A stretch of 64,000 nt of DNA from an uncultured Myxococcales bacterium (lineage in GTDB: Bacteria; Myxococcota_A; UBA9042), in contig CAIMLR010000039.1 in assembly GCA_903842345.1 (NCBI GenBank), positions 62,001-126,000 on the forward strand. The letters are read 5' to 3'. Below, in pieces: positions 35,262-44,388 of this stretch. Position 1 is the first letter of the stretch; each line of letters opens with the position of its first letter. Position numbers and translations under genes: made by a program. The notes beneath the pieces are model-generated. The model was not told the origin of the DNA and searched no databases. It was given only the letters and a program-made list of their open reading frames with translations.

Positions 35262-36056
35262 GTGAAGAAACAGCTGTTGTTGCTCGTCCTGGGTCTGGGT
35301 CTTCTGCCGGCCAGCCTGACGTTCGGCGTGCCCGCCGCCAAGCCCGAGGCGCTCGAGCTGCAGGTTTCCCTGAATGACAAGAAGGTCGGCACGGAGACGC
35401 TCCGCACGCAGTCCGGCCAGGAAGGTCGCTACGATTCGCTCGAGGCGTCCCTGCAGGACAAGGTCAACAAGGTCTGGAAGTCGTTCCAACAGCGCGCCAC
35501 GCTCGACAGCCAAGCGGACGGCACCATCAAGAGCTACCGCCGCGGCATCTACGTCACCGGCGCGACGATCAACACCAATCTCTTCAGCTACAACGGCGGC
35601 TGGCGCGTGGGCGCGCAGGCGGACGCGGGATCCAAGCCAAAGGTCACGGACCTCAAGCTCAAGGCGCCTTTTGTCGTGCTGGACGAACGCAGCGTGGCGC
35701 TCGTCGTGCTGGCGGCGGAGAAGCTGAGCAAGCTGGGCGAGGCGGACTACGTGCGCGTGGACAATGCGACGACGGGACACCTGACACTGACGTCGGAGGC
35801 GCTCGCGGCCGATGGCAAGCACTGGACGCGGCTGCACCTGCGCGACGGCAAGGGCATCAACCTGGAAGTGCTGAAGAGCCCGGGCGGCCAGGTCGTGGCG
35901 GTCAAGGGCCTGGAAGGCTGGAGCGGCGTCACCGTGGGGCAGAAAGTGCCGGGCAACCTGACGCCGGTGGCGCGTGAACCCAAGGACGTCAAAATCTTGG
36001 AACTACCCGTCGCGGCGACGCCGACGCAGCCGCATCCCAAAACCGCTGTTCCGTAG
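35262..36056 (+). CDS. Hypothetical exported protein
   Basis: A GTG start after GAGG gives 264 residues with a signal peptide (KKQLLLLVLGLGLLPA). The mature part is beta-rich and shows the LQVSLNDKKVGTETLR opening, a mid-part GTIKSYRRGIYVTG, and a C-terminal Pro/Thr-rich tail. The general layout is like secreted proteins that sample substrates through extended beta sheets, but no family is certain. An 88-bp gap separates it from the lipoprotein before it, and panD follows after 111 bp. Confidence 0.6.
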   Translation: MKKQLLLLVLGLGLLPASLTFGVPAAKPEALELQVSLNDKKVGTETLRTQSGQEGRYDSLEASLQDKVNKVWKSFQQRATLDSQADGTIKSYRRGIYVTGATINTNLFSYNGGWRVGAQADAGSKPKVTDLKLKAPFVVLDERSVALVVLAAEKLSKLGEADYVRVDNATTGHLTLTSEALAADGKHWTRLHLRDGKGINLEVLKSPGGQVVAVKGLEGWSGVTVGQKVPGNLTPVAREPKDVKILELPVAATPTQPHPKTAVP

Positions 36057-36167
36057 AGGCAAATTCAACCGCGCAGATCGCGCTTGATTCTGGCAGCAGA
36101 TCGCCTACGCTGTCAGGACGTCGGCGTCGACCTGCACCGAGCAGGCGGAGACCGATACGGAGGGCTT

Positions 36168-36566
36168 ATGCGCCGGCAGATGTTCAAGTCCAAATTGCAC
36201 CGCGCGACCGTGACGCAGGCAGACTTGGAGTACGAAGGTTCCGTCACCCTTGACCAGAATCTCATGGAAGCCGCTGACATCATTGAGCACGAAGCCGTTC
36301 ACATCTGGAATGTGACGCAGGGCACGCGTTTGCAGACGTACGCGCTCAAGGGGCCACGCGGCTCCGGCGTTTGCTGCGTCAACGGCGCCGCTGCGCACCT
36401 GTGCAATCCCGGGGACAAGGTCATCATCGCCACATTCACGGAATTGGAAGACGCCGAAGCGCGCATGCACGTTCCTACCGTCGTGCTGCTGGGCGAGGGC
36501 AATCGCATCCTGGACGCCCACGCGACGGAAGTCCCCGGCCCGCTGAAGCGCGCCGCTTGGGTGTGA
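36168..36566 (+). CDS. panD: Aspartate 1-decarboxylase
   Basis: PanD makes beta-alanine for pantothenate and CoA. The 132-residue pro-enzyme has the self-cleavage site YEGS at residues 22-25, where cleavage between G24 and S25 makes the pyruvoyl cofactor, the position known from other PanD enzymes. GGAGG precedes the ATG. The other conserved block [17 protein letters not shown] is present. It stands alone, without panB, panC or panE nearby. Confidence 0.97.
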   Translation: MRRQMFKSKLHRATVTQADLEYEGSVTLDQNLMEAADIIEHEAVHIWNVTQGTRLQTYALKGPRGSGVCCVNGAAAHLCNPGDKVIIATFTELEDAEARMHVPTVVLLGEGNRILDAHATEVPGPLKRAAWV

Positions 36567-36635
36567 ACGTCCGCGCTTGATTGCGATTCCAACCTGCACC
36601 ATGCTGCGCGCTGAACCCGACGGGAAGGTGCAGAC

Positions 36636-37214
36636 ATGGCAATTCCAACAGGCCCGGCTGGACGCGGCAAGCCCAAGAAGCCCCAGCCCATCGCTGAAGA
36701 CATTCGGACGCCTGTGGCGTCGACGGCGCGGCGCACGACCGATCGCCTGAGCCCCGAGGATCTCGCGCGGGCGCGTGCCGCAGCAGAGCGCGCGGAAGCC
36801 CGTGGTCTGCTGGATCGCGCGCCGCCGCCGCCCCAGGAAGGGCGCGACGCGGTGTCGCCCGCCGTGCTGACGCTGACGCTCGCGGACTTCTTTGACCTGT
36901 TCTACCAGAACCGCATCACGGCGGCGGACATCACGATCGATGAGCTGCTGCAGATGCGCGACAACGCCGCGTGGCCGGAGACGTTCACGGCGGGCGATCC
37001 GCGCGGCCTGTTCACGGAAGCGATGTGCCGCCGCGGCGAGTTTGTGCCGCTGGCCTGGCACGAAAGCGGCATGTATTTTGCGACCTGCAAAGACGACGCG
37101 GCGCAGGACGAGTTGATTCGCGCGCTGGACCTTCTGGTGCGCACGGAAGTGACGCTCTTCACGGCGACGCCTGAGATCCTGGACGCCGCGATCACTTGGC
37201 TGTATCGGCGGTAG
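36636..37214 (+). CDS. Hypothetical protein with a MshEN-like C-terminal domain
   Basis: The 192-residue protein is soluble. The N-terminal 65 residues are Pro/Arg/Ala-rich and probably disordered. The C-terminal 100 residues run LADFFDLFYQNRITAADI, then VPLAWHESGMYFATCKDD and VTLFTATPEILDAAITWLY. That order resembles the MshEN/GspE N-terminal domain, which in type II/IV secretion ATPases and related proteins binds cyclic di-GMP. No ATPase domain follows, so it would be a stand-alone sensor or adaptor. The similarity is suggestive only. The next gene begins 2 bp after its stop. Confidence 0.55.
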   Translation: MAIPTGPAGRGKPKKPQPIAEDIRTPVASTARRTTDRLSPEDLARARAAAERAEARGLLDRAPPPPQEGRDAVSPAVLTLTLADFFDLFYQNRITAADITIDELLQMRDNAAWPETFTAGDPRGLFTEAMCRRGEFVPLAWHESGMYFATCKDDAAQDELIRALDLLVRTEVTLFTATPEILDAAITWLYRR

Positions 37215-37216
37215 AC

Positions 37217-39046
37217 TTGAAGCTGTTCCTCGCATTGGCGTTCTTTGTGCCCGCTGCCGTATTTGCCGCCGCGCCGACTTCACTCAGCCAGATCGCGCTG
37301 GATCACCTGAAGGATCCGTCTGGCATCAAGCTGACTTCCATCGGCGATCGCACGCTGATCGCGGTTCCGCCGCCCGCGGGCGACGACAAAGGCGCGTTTT
37401 GGTATGGGGTCGACCCCGGCATGGACGCGCAGACGGCGCGCGTCGTCTGGAGCAGCCGCGTCGCATGCCCGGTGGCGAGCAGCAGCGGCGAGGTGTTGGC
37501 GACCCCGAGCGTTGTCCTCTGCCGCACCGACCACGACGTCTTTGCCTTGGCGCCGCAGGACGGCAGCGTGCGCTGGCGCTTTCACCACAAGCAGAAGCTG
37601 GCGGCGATGGTGACCGCAGGACAACGGGTCGCGGTGAGCGTGGACAATGAGGAGCTGAACGTGCTGGATCTGGCCAATGGTCGCGTGCTGCGGCGTTTTG
37701 CCATGCACGGCGCGCCCCTGCAGGCGGCGGCGCAATCGCCCAATGGCCCGCTGGCGTTCATTGTCGTGCGGATGCCGGAAGGCGCGCCTCCGGGACACAG
37801 CCACCGCATTGTCGCGCAGCCCTTGGCGGAAGCGGCGAGCACCACGGAAGCCAAGCTGGAGCCGCTGCAGCCGCTGTGGCACGTCGCGTTTGGCGGCGCG
37901 GACTACCGGCTGGTGCCGAGCCAAAGCACCTTGGTGGCGACGCCGGTGGCGGGCGTCATCGATGCGCGCGATCTGGCGACCGGCAAGACGCTGTGGGCGG
38001 ATCCCGTGCCGCTGCTGCCGACGCTCGAGCCGCTGACGGATGGCCTGGCGGTGGGCGGCATTCGTCCGGACGGGGTGCGCTGGATCGGCATCGCGGATGC
38101 CCGCACCAAGATCACGGTCTGGCGGCGGGCGTGGCCGTTTGGCGCGCTGCACGGCGTCGGTCTGGACAATGGCCACGTCGTGTGGCTGGGCGATGGCGGC
38201 TGGCTTGTGACGCGCGCGACCGACGGCCAGCTGGAAGCGAGCGCTGAGACAACTGACGACGGCGAGATTGCGACCGTGCAGGCCGCCGACCACGTGCTGA
38301 CGCTGCTGCTGTGGCAGGGAAAAACGGGTGGGTCATGGCAGCAGGTGCCGCTGAGTCCCAAGCAGGCCCCGCCGCCGCTGCCGGAGCCGGCGCAGTTGGA
38401 TTGGCTGGCGCCAGGTCGACAACTCATCTTCTTTGATTTTGAGCACAACGGCCGCGACCCGCAGACGCTCCTGCCCGGTGACGGTACGATGCAGGGGCTG
38501 ACCGTGTGGCCAGTGGCAACGACCGATGGCTGGCGGCTGGAGTACCGGCGTCAGGACGCCAAGGGCGTGAGCCAGTTGGGTGCGCAGACCACCACGCGCG
38601 AGGCGCTGGCGACGGCACCGCGCATGGACCTGACGCTGCTGCCGGGCGACGTGACCGCCACGGATCGGACCTCGCTGCGGCTCAGCAAGTCGCTGTGGCA
38701 GACGCTGACCCAAACGGGTCGCGTGGACGTGGCGCTGGACGGCGAACCGTTGGCGCTGCACGTGGAGGGCCTCGCGTCCGTTCGGCTGCAGGCGCGCGAC
38801 AAGGCCGGCGCGTTCCGCTGGGCGGACGTTGACGTGCAGGTGGCGGCCAATGAGGACGGCAGCGTGCGGCTGTGGTTGATGCCCTATGGCGATTCGGCGA
38901 TCGCAGCGCGCGCTGAGTTGCCGCATCGAACGTGGGCGCTGATGAGCGTGGATTGGCGGCCGATTGCCGCACCGACCGACGAGACAAAGCAGCGCGGCAA
39001 GTCGCTGCCGGGCAAAAAAGCTGCCAAACCGCGCAAGAAGAAATAG
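37217..39046 (+). CDS. Exported PQQ-type beta-propeller protein
   Basis: The likely TTG start at 37217 gives MKLFLALAFFVP, a clear signal peptide; a second TTG at 37196 would overlap the previous gene. The 609-residue product has propeller-like strands with repeats such as LAPQDGSVRWRF, LDLANGRVLRRF and DARDLATGKTLWADP, of the PQQ-binding-like type. These usually mark periplasmic beta-propellers. The last residues are Lys/Arg-rich. It is coupled to the preceding gene by a 2-bp gap and followed by folE after 20 bp. The role is unknown. Confidence 0.75.
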   Translation: MKLFLALAFFVPAAVFAAAPTSLSQIALDHLKDPSGIKLTSIGDRTLIAVPPPAGDDKGAFWYGVDPGMDAQTARVVWSSRVACPVASSSGEVLATPSVVLCRTDHDVFALAPQDGSVRWRFHHKQKLAAMVTAGQRVAVSVDNEELNVLDLANGRVLRRFAMHGAPLQAAAQSPNGPLAFIVVRMPEGAPPGHSHRIVAQPLAEAASTTEAKLEPLQPLWHVAFGGADYRLVPSQSTLVATPVAGVIDARDLATGKTLWADPVPLLPTLEPLTDGLAVGGIRPDGVRWIGIADARTKITVWRRAWPFGALHGVGLDNGHVVWLGDGGWLVTRATDGQLEASAETTDDGEIATVQAADHVLTLLLWQGKTGGSWQQVPLSPKQAPPPLPEPAQLDWLAPGRQLIFFDFEHNGRDPQTLLPGDGTMQGLTVWPVATTDGWRLEYRRQDAKGVSQLGAQTTTREALATAPRMDLTLLPGDVTATDRTSLRLSKSLWQTLTQTGRVDVALDGEPLALHVEGLASVRLQARDKAGAFRWADVDVQVAANEDGSVRLWLMPYGDSAIAARAELPHRTWALMSVDWRPIAAPTDETKQRGKSLPGKKAAKPRKKK

Positions 39047-39066
39047 CGCCACCCGCAGGAGTTCCC

Positions 39067-39642
39067 ATGTCAGCAGCCAAACCCAGGGCCATTGCAACCG
39101 ACGCGCCGACGATTGGCGCGTGGCTCAGCGCCCAGGTCACGCAGGATCCGCGCGCGCTCGCGTGGTTTGATCACGTCGGCGCCGAGGATCGCATTGCCCG
39201 CGCGTACAGGCAGTTGCTCGCTGGCTACGACAAGGATCCGGCGGCGGTGCTGAAGACGACGCGCAAGGTCGACGGCGTGCACTACGGCCACGTGACGGTG
39301 CGCGACATCAACTACTTCTCCATCTGCGCGCACCATTTCCTGCCGTTCTTTGGCCACGCCGCGATTTCCTACGTGCCGGGCGACCGCATTGTCGGCTTGG
39401 GCAAGCTGCCGCGGCTTGTGCAGATCTACTCCCAGCGCTTCCAGATTCAAGAAGACCTGGTCAAGGAGATCGCGGAAGCGATGATGACGCACGGCGGCGC
39501 GCGCGGCGTGCTGGTGACCGCCAACGGCCGCCACATGTGCATGTGCAGCCGCGGACCGTCCGACCAGACCGCCGTCACGGACACGTCCTACTCGCTCGGC
39601 AGCCTGCAGGGCATCACGCGCCATGAAGACGTGCGGGTATGA
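39067..39642 (+). CDS. folE: GTP cyclohydrolase I
   Basis: FolE opens GTP to dihydroneopterin triphosphate, the first step to tetrahydrofolate and pterins. The 191-residue protein has the zinc and substrate site residues CAHHFLPFFGHA, the YVPGDRIVGLGKLPRLV segment, SQRFQIQEDL, and the C-terminal HMCMCSRG. AGGAG lies 6 bases before the ATG. Its stop overlaps the start of the cytochrome c gene (ATGA), an odd partnership for a pterin enzyme. It complements the folate use by fhs in the same window. Confidence 0.97.
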   Translation: MSAAKPRAIATDAPTIGAWLSAQVTQDPRALAWFDHVGAEDRIARAYRQLLAGYDKDPAAVLKTTRKVDGVHYGHVTVRDINYFSICAHHFLPFFGHAAISYVPGDRIVGLGKLPRLVQIYSQRFQIQEDLVKEIAEAMMTHGGARGVLVTANGRHMCMCSRGPSDQTAVTDTSYSLGSLQGITRHEDVRV

Positions 39643-40454
39643 AGCGCGCGCTGCTGGCTCTGTGCCTTCTGGCGGCGTGCAAGCCCGCGCCGTCCGCGGT
39701 GGTGGCGTTTGCCGATCGCGCGAGCGCGGTGGCGAAAATCAACGTGGCTGAAGCTGGGTCGAAGCTGGCCGCCGAGACCGTGACGGTCTACGAGCCATAT
39801 GAGTTGCGCGAAGTGAGCTTCTCCGGTGTGCCTGCCAACGCGCTCCTGGACAGCGTCTACGGCGACAAATGGCGGAAAGCGGAAGCGTTCTCGCTCATCG
39901 CGCTGGACGGCTACACGTCGACCGTGCCGGTCAGCCGCTTTCTCACACACAAAGCCTGGTTCGCTTTTGCGCGAACGGACCGCGCGGATTTCGCGCTGGA
40001 CAAGCAGGTGCCCAAGGTCGAAACCGTCAGCATCGCGCCGGTCTACCTGGTGTGGGACAGCGCCAAGGACGCGGCGATTCGCGCGGAAGGCGACTATGGC
40101 TGGCCGTACCAATTGGCCAACGTCAAGCTGACGACGTTTGCCGACGCGTTTCCGGGTCTCGCGCCCCCGGAGCCGGGCACGCCGGAGAGCGCGGCGGGGT
40201 TTGAACTTTTTACGCGTTACTGCGCGACGTGCCACAGCCTGGACGGCCACGGCGGCAAGGTCGGTCCGGAGCTGAACGCCCCGCACAATGTGACGGAGTA
40301 TTGGCAGCCGCAGTGGCTGCACCAGTGGATCGACAATCCGCAGTCGATTCGCAAGGGCACGGCGATGCCGGGGATGCCGGCGCAAGTGCCGGAACGGCAG
40401 AAGGCCATCGCCAACGTCATCGCGTACCTGAAAGCGATGACCCACGGGCAATAG
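39639..40454 (+). CDS. Lipoprotein c-type cytochrome
   Basis: The 271-residue protein has a lipobox (CLLAAC, Cys14). The first 180 residues show no known domain. The C-terminal part is a cytochrome c domain with the haem motif CATCH at residues 195-199 and a likely axial Met243 (TAMPGMP). It should transfer electrons in the periplasm, anchored to a membrane. The start overlaps the folE stop by 4 bp, so translation is coupled. Its N-terminal part may bind a partner; no oxidase gene is near. Confidence 0.85.
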   Translation: MKRALLALCLLAACKPAPSAVVAFADRASAVAKINVAEAGSKLAAETVTVYEPYELREVSFSGVPANALLDSVYGDKWRKAEAFSLIALDGYTSTVPVSRFLTHKAWFAFARTDRADFALDKQVPKVETVSIAPVYLVWDSAKDAAIRAEGDYGWPYQLANVKLTTFADAFPGLAPPEPGTPESAAGFELFTRYCATCHSLDGHGGKVGPELNAPHNVTEYWQPQWLHQWIDNPQSIRKGTAMPGMPAQVPERQKAIANVIAYLKAMTHGQ

Positions 40455-40475
40455 CTACACGTGCTGATCCCATCT

Positions 40476-40555
40476 GGATACCAAACTTGATCGGGTCAAA
40501 CCTGTTGCATTTCGGACTGGGACCGCCAGCGTGCACGTCCGGTGGCACGCCGCGG
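40476..40555. repeat. Dispersed intergenic repeat, copy B
   Basis: This is the second copy of the element described at 30859-30936, in the short gap between the convergent cytochrome c and membrane-protein genes. It has a possible hairpin in its 3' part (GCGTGCAC with GTGGCACGC). It matches the first copy in the same orientation with respect to the plus strand. Confidence 0.7.
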
Positions 40556-40583
40556 TGCTGGAGGCTGTGACGTTGGCATGCGG

Positions 40584-41276
40584 TCAGCGTGCGTCGTCTT
40601 CCCACACCTCAGCAGGCGCGCGCCATGCCGCAAACGCGAGGAACGCGCCGTAGTACAGCGTATTCGGCACGAGCCGCAGGGCGAAACCGGCGTCGCGACC
40701 CGCGTCCGTCCCCGCCAGAATCAGGATGTCCGCGAGCGGCCACAGCGCGTACTGAACGATCTCAAACTGCGCGAGGTCGTAGATCCAGTTGCGCGTCGCT
40801 TCCGACACGCCCGCCACGCGCCGCGGCAGGACGGCCGCACGCCAGACAACCGCCAACAGCAGGAACAGCAACTCGTAGGCGAGGAAGGTGTGGCGCAGCG
40901 TCGGGAACGCCTGCGGCAGGATGGCGATCGCCGCGCCCTGCGCGACCGGCACGAAGAGCGCAAAACCCAGCGACACCAGCCACGGCCGCCAACGGGGACG
41001 CTGCGGCGCGCCAAAGCGCTCGGCGAGCAGGAAAAACCGCCAATCGCCGGCGATGACAAACGCGATCGCCAGCGGCTGGTTGAGCGGAGAAGTCGACGGC
41101 AGCGGATTCCACGCGCCGGTCAGGAAGTTGTCGAGGCAGAGCTGCAGCGCGAACAGGCTGAGCACGGTCCGGAGCCAGCCCTTGGGCTGACGCGTCAGCC
41201 AGAGCAGCGTCGCCGCGGTGAGAATCCAGCCGGCCAGCGGCTGGTTGAACGGGCTGTCATAGAGTTTTTGCCACAT
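40584..41276 (-). CDS. Hypothetical multi-pass membrane protein
   Basis: The 230-residue protein has about six hydrophobic helices (PLAGWILTAATLLWL, LAIAFVIAGDW, WLVSLGFALFVPVAQGAAIAI, LAYELLFLLLAVVW, and two near the C-terminus) with basic loops. No family is recognised. It starts 3 bp after the gatB stop, so it is the last gene of the phosphomannomutase-gatCAB transcript, but it has no clear link to amidation. Confidence 0.65.
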   Translation of the reverse strand: MWQKLYDSPFNQPLAGWILTAATLLWLTRQPKGWLRTVLSLFALQLCLDNFLTGAWNPLPSTSPLNQPLAIAFVIAGDWRFFLLAERFGAPQRPRWRPWLVSLGFALFVPVAQGAAIAILPQAFPTLRHTFLAYELLFLLLAVVWRAAVLPRRVAGVSEATRNWIYDLAQFEIVQYALWPLADILILAGTDAGRDAGFALRLVPNTLYYGAFLAFAAWRAPAEVWEDDAR

Positions 41277-41279
41277 GCG

Positions 41280-42713
41280 TCACGCGTCCAGTTTGTCCGC
41301 GAGCAGCGCGGCGATCGCCTGAGCATCCGCTTTGCCGGCAAGTTGCCGCATCGCCTGCCCCACAAAGAAGCCGACGAGCTGTTTTTGCCCCGCACGGTAC
41401 TTGGCCACCTCGCCCGGAAACTTGGCCAGCACCGCGGCAATCACCGGTTCCAGCGCCGCGACATCGCTGACCACCGCGCCCGCCAACGACTCCGCGTGCG
41501 CGAGCGCGTCGGCAAGCGGCTGGGCAGTATCGGCAAAAGCCGTCTGCAGCAGCTCCGCGAGCATCTTGTTGGCCAGCTGCCCTGCGCGCCACTTCCGGCA
41601 AATCCGCAGCAGCGCCGGCATCGCCGCGTCGACCTCCGGCCACGGCCGGTCATTGCGCTGCAACTGCGCCTGCACTTGGGTCATCAGGAAGGGTGCAAAC
41701 GCGGTGGCGAGCTCGGGCGCGTCCGCGATCGTCCGGTCAAACGCGTCCGCGCGCGGCGGCTCCTCGCACAGCCAATTCGCCGCGCGGGCATCCAGACCCA
41801 GCTCGCCCTGATACCGGGCCTTGCGCGCCGCCGGCAGCTCCGGCAAGTCCGCGCGCTGGAGCGCCAACCACGCCGGGTCGATGTGCAGCGGCAGCAAGTC
41901 CGGATCGGGAAAATAGCGGTAATCCGCCGCCTCCTCCTTGGACCGCATGGACTCCGTGCGCGAGAAATCCGCGTTCCACAGCCGGGTTTCCTGGCGGATC
42001 GCGTGGCCGTCCTGGATCACGTCCGCCTGCCGCCCGATCTCATGGGCGATGGCGTCGCGCACGCTGCGGAACGAATTCATGTTCTTGATCTCGACCCGCG
42101 TGCCGAACATTTCCTGACCGATCGGTCGAATCGAGACGTTGGCGTCGCAGCGCAGCGAGCCTTCTTCCATGTTGCCGTCGCACACGCCGAGCGTCACGAG
42201 GATGCCGCGCAGCTCGCGCAGGTAGCTGACCGCCTCGTCCGCCGTGCGCAGATCCGGATGACCGACGATCTCCACAAGCGGCGTACCGGCGCGGTTCAGA
42301 TCGACCCGCGTGCCAGAATCGCCGTGGATCGACTTGCCCGCGTCTTCCTCCAGATGGATGCGCTGGATGCGCGCCACCTTGCCATCGTCCAGCACGATCT
42401 GGCCATCCAGGCACACGGGCAGCTCCGCCTGCGTGATCTGGTAGCCCTTGGGCAGGTCCGGGTAGAAGTAGTTCTTGCGGGCAAAGACGGAAATCGCCTG
42501 CACGGTGCAGCCCGTACCGAGACCCGCGCGGACGGCCAGCCGCACGACCTCCGCATTCAGGACCGGCAGCGCGCCGGGCAGGCCGAGGCAAACGGGACAA
42601 GTGCGGGTGTTGGGCTCGCCGCCGACGGTCACGGCGCAACTGCAGAAGATCTTGGTGCGCGTCAGCAACTGCGCGTGCACTTCCAGGCCAATGACCGCCT
42701 CAAATGCGCTCAT
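41280..42713 (-). CDS. gatB: Asp/Glu-tRNA amidotransferase subunit B
   Basis: GatB phosphorylates the misacylated Glu-tRNA(Gln) or Asp-tRNA(Asn) and completes amidation with ammonia from GatA. The 477-residue protein opens with FEAVIGLEVHAQLLTRTKIF and has the zinc-type Cys pattern CSC...CPVCLGLPG, then KNYFYPDLPKGYQITQ. Later blocks are RFPD-like EAADYRYFPDPDLLPL and the tail domain with GKADAQAIAALLADKLDA. Its start overlaps the gatA stop by 4 bp, so GatA and GatB are translated together. Confidence 0.97.
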   Translation of the reverse strand: MSAFEAVIGLEVHAQLLTRTKIFCSCAVTVGGEPNTRTCPVCLGLPGALPVLNAEVVRLAVRAGLGTGCTVQAISVFARKNYFYPDLPKGYQITQAELPVCLDGQIVLDDGKVARIQRIHLEEDAGKSIHGDSGTRVDLNRAGTPLVEIVGHPDLRTADEAVSYLRELRGILVTLGVCDGNMEEGSLRCDANVSIRPIGQEMFGTRVEIKNMNSFRSVRDAIAHEIGRQADVIQDGHAIRQETRLWNADFSRTESMRSKEEAADYRYFPDPDLLPLHIDPAWLALQRADLPELPAARKARYQGELGLDARAANWLCEEPPRADAFDRTIADAPELATAFAPFLMTQVQAQLQRNDRPWPEVDAAMPALLRICRKWRAGQLANKMLAELLQTAFADTAQPLADALAHAESLAGAVVSDVAALEPVIAAVLAKFPGEVAKYRAGQKQLVGFFVGQAMRQLAGKADAQAIAALLADKLDA

Positions 42714-44098
42714 GCGGCCTCCAGCGTCGGGTCAAACGCGCGCTGCAGCACATCGCCAACCGCGAGAATTGTCGCTTCGTCAAACGCCCGGCCGATCAAC
42801 TGCGCGCCGATTGGCAAGCGCTGGATGTCCACGCCGACGGGAACTGCGAGCGCGGGCAGACCGGCCAGGCTCGGCCCGACGGTGAACGCGTCCATCAGGT
42901 ACATCGCCAGCGGGTCGGCGACTTTCTCGCCCAACCGCCACGGCGGCACCGGCGACGTCGGACCCAGCAACAGATCGCACGTCTGCCACGCTTGGGCAAA
43001 GTCGTCGGCGATCTTGCGGCGCACGCGGCAGGCCTTCTGGTAGAACGCGTCCTGAAAGCCGGCGGAAAGCGCGAACGTGCCAAGCAGGATGCGCCGCTGC
43101 ACTTCCTTGCCCAGCGCGTCGGCGCGGCTGTGCGTGTAGAGCGCGTCGAGCGTCGGCGGATTCGCTACACGCTGGCCATAGCGCAGGCCGTCATAGCGCG
43201 ACAGGTTGGCAGAAGCCTCCGCCGTCGCCACGAGGTAGTACGCCGCGATTGCGTGGCGCGTGTGTGGCAGGGACACCGGAACAATCACGGCACCGCGGGT
43301 CCGCAGCGCGTCCAGCGCCTGCTCCATGCGCTGCTTGACGTCCGCGTCGAGGCCTTCTGCGGCCAGCAGATGCTCGCGCGCCACGCCGATCCGCAGGCCG
43401 GCGAGATCGCCGCGCCAAGTGACGGGCGAGACCGGCTCGTCCGTGGACGTGGCATCCAGCGGGTCGTGACCGGCGATGACAGCGTAGACGCGGGCGACAT
43501 CGCGCACGGTCGTGGCCAGCGGGCCGACCTGATCGAGCGACGACGCGTAGGCGACAACACCCGAACGCGAAACACGGCCGTAGGTCGGCTTGAGTCCCGC
43601 CAGGCCGCAGAAAGCCGCGGGCTGGCGAATCGAACCGCCGGTATCGGTGCCCAGCGCGGCCCACGCCATGCCAGCGGCGACGGCAGCGGCCGAGCCACCG
43701 GAGCTACCACCGGGGACGCGCGTCACATCCAGCGGATTGCGCGTCGGGCCAAAACCAGAGAGCTCCGTCGACGAACCCATGCCGAATTCGTCCATGTTGG
43801 TCTTGCCGACGAGCACAGCGCCCGCCGCCAGCAACCGCGCCACGACCGTCGCATCGCGCGGCGGCACGTAACCCGCGAGCATGCGCGACCCGGCGGTGAG
43901 CGGCTGGCCCGCCACGGCGATGTTGTCCTTCACGGCGATCGTCAGGCCGTGCAGCGGCGCGCTCCAGTCAGCCTGCGCATCCAGCACCGCCGCACGCGCG
44001 CGGGCGCCGTCAGCGTCCACGTGCAAGAACGCGGCGATCTGGCCATCGCGCGCGGCGATCTGACCCAGACAAGCTTCAACGTGCGCGGTTGCCGTCAT
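42710..44098 (-). CDS. gatA: Asp/Glu-tRNA amidotransferase subunit A
   Basis: GatA is the amidase that releases ammonia from glutamine. The 462-residue product has the Ser-cisSer-Lys triad: K57 in TIAVKDNI, the GGSSGGSAAA loop near S132/S133, and the nucleophile S156 in DTGGSIRQPA. ATG 44098 was chosen because it overlaps the gatC stop (ATGA); the frame is open 9 codons upstream. Its stop overlaps the gatB start. The order gatC-gatA-gatB is the classic one. Confidence 0.97.
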   Translation of the reverse strand: MTATAHVEACLGQIAARDGQIAAFLHVDADGARARAAVLDAQADWSAPLHGLTIAVKDNIAVAGQPLTAGSRMLAGYVPPRDATVVARLLAAGAVLVGKTNMDEFGMGSSTELSGFGPTRNPLDVTRVPGGSSGGSAAAVAAGMAWAALGTDTGGSIRQPAAFCGLAGLKPTYGRVSRSGVVAYASSLDQVGPLATTVRDVARVYAVIAGHDPLDATSTDEPVSPVTWRGDLAGLRIGVAREHLLAAEGLDADVKQRMEQALDALRTRGAVIVPVSLPHTRHAIAAYYLVATAEASANLSRYDGLRYGQRVANPPTLDALYTHSRADALGKEVQRRILLGTFALSAGFQDAFYQKACRVRRKIADDFAQAWQTCDLLLGPTSPVPPWRLGEKVADPLAMYLMDAFTVGPSLAGLPALAVPVGVDIQRLPIGAQLIGRAFDEATILAVGDVLQRAFDPTLEAA

Positions 44099-44388
44099 CC
44101 GATCACCCGCGGCGTCAAGAAGCAACCGCCGTCCTGTGCCGGTGCGTTGGCAAGCGCCTGCGCCTGCGTCAGGCCGGTCTGCGGCACATCCGCGCGCGGC
44201 TTCAGCCCCTGCTCGTGCGGGTGCACCAGCGGCGCCACGCCCGCGACGTCCACCTCATCCAGCACCGCCACAAGCGCCAGGATGCGCTCAAGGTCGCGCG
44301 CCACGTCCGGCAATTCAGCGTCGGTCAGCGACAGCTTGGCCAGCTTGGCCACCTGCCGGACGATGGTGGCATCGACGTGCACCGCCAT
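44095..44388 (-). CDS. gatC: Asp/Glu-tRNA amidotransferase subunit C
   Basis: The 97-residue protein wraps and stabilises GatA. It shows the usual V-x-x-V-A-K-L-A-K-L-S-L-T start, the ERILALVAVLDEVDV segment, and the proline-rich end with GGCFLTPRVIG. It starts one base inside the phosphomannomutase stop (TGATG) and overlaps gatA by 4 bp, so all four genes form one transcript. Confidence 0.95.
   Translation of the reverse strand: MAVHVDATIVRQVAKLAKLSLTDAELPDVARDLERILALVAVLDEVDVAGVAPLVHPHEQGLKPRADVPQTGLTQAQALANAPAQDGGCFLTPRVIG

Noticed and set aside
40542-43043. 833-codon plus-strand open frame
   Set aside because: Antisense to the membrane protein, gatB and gatA; no domain and highly Arg-rich translation.
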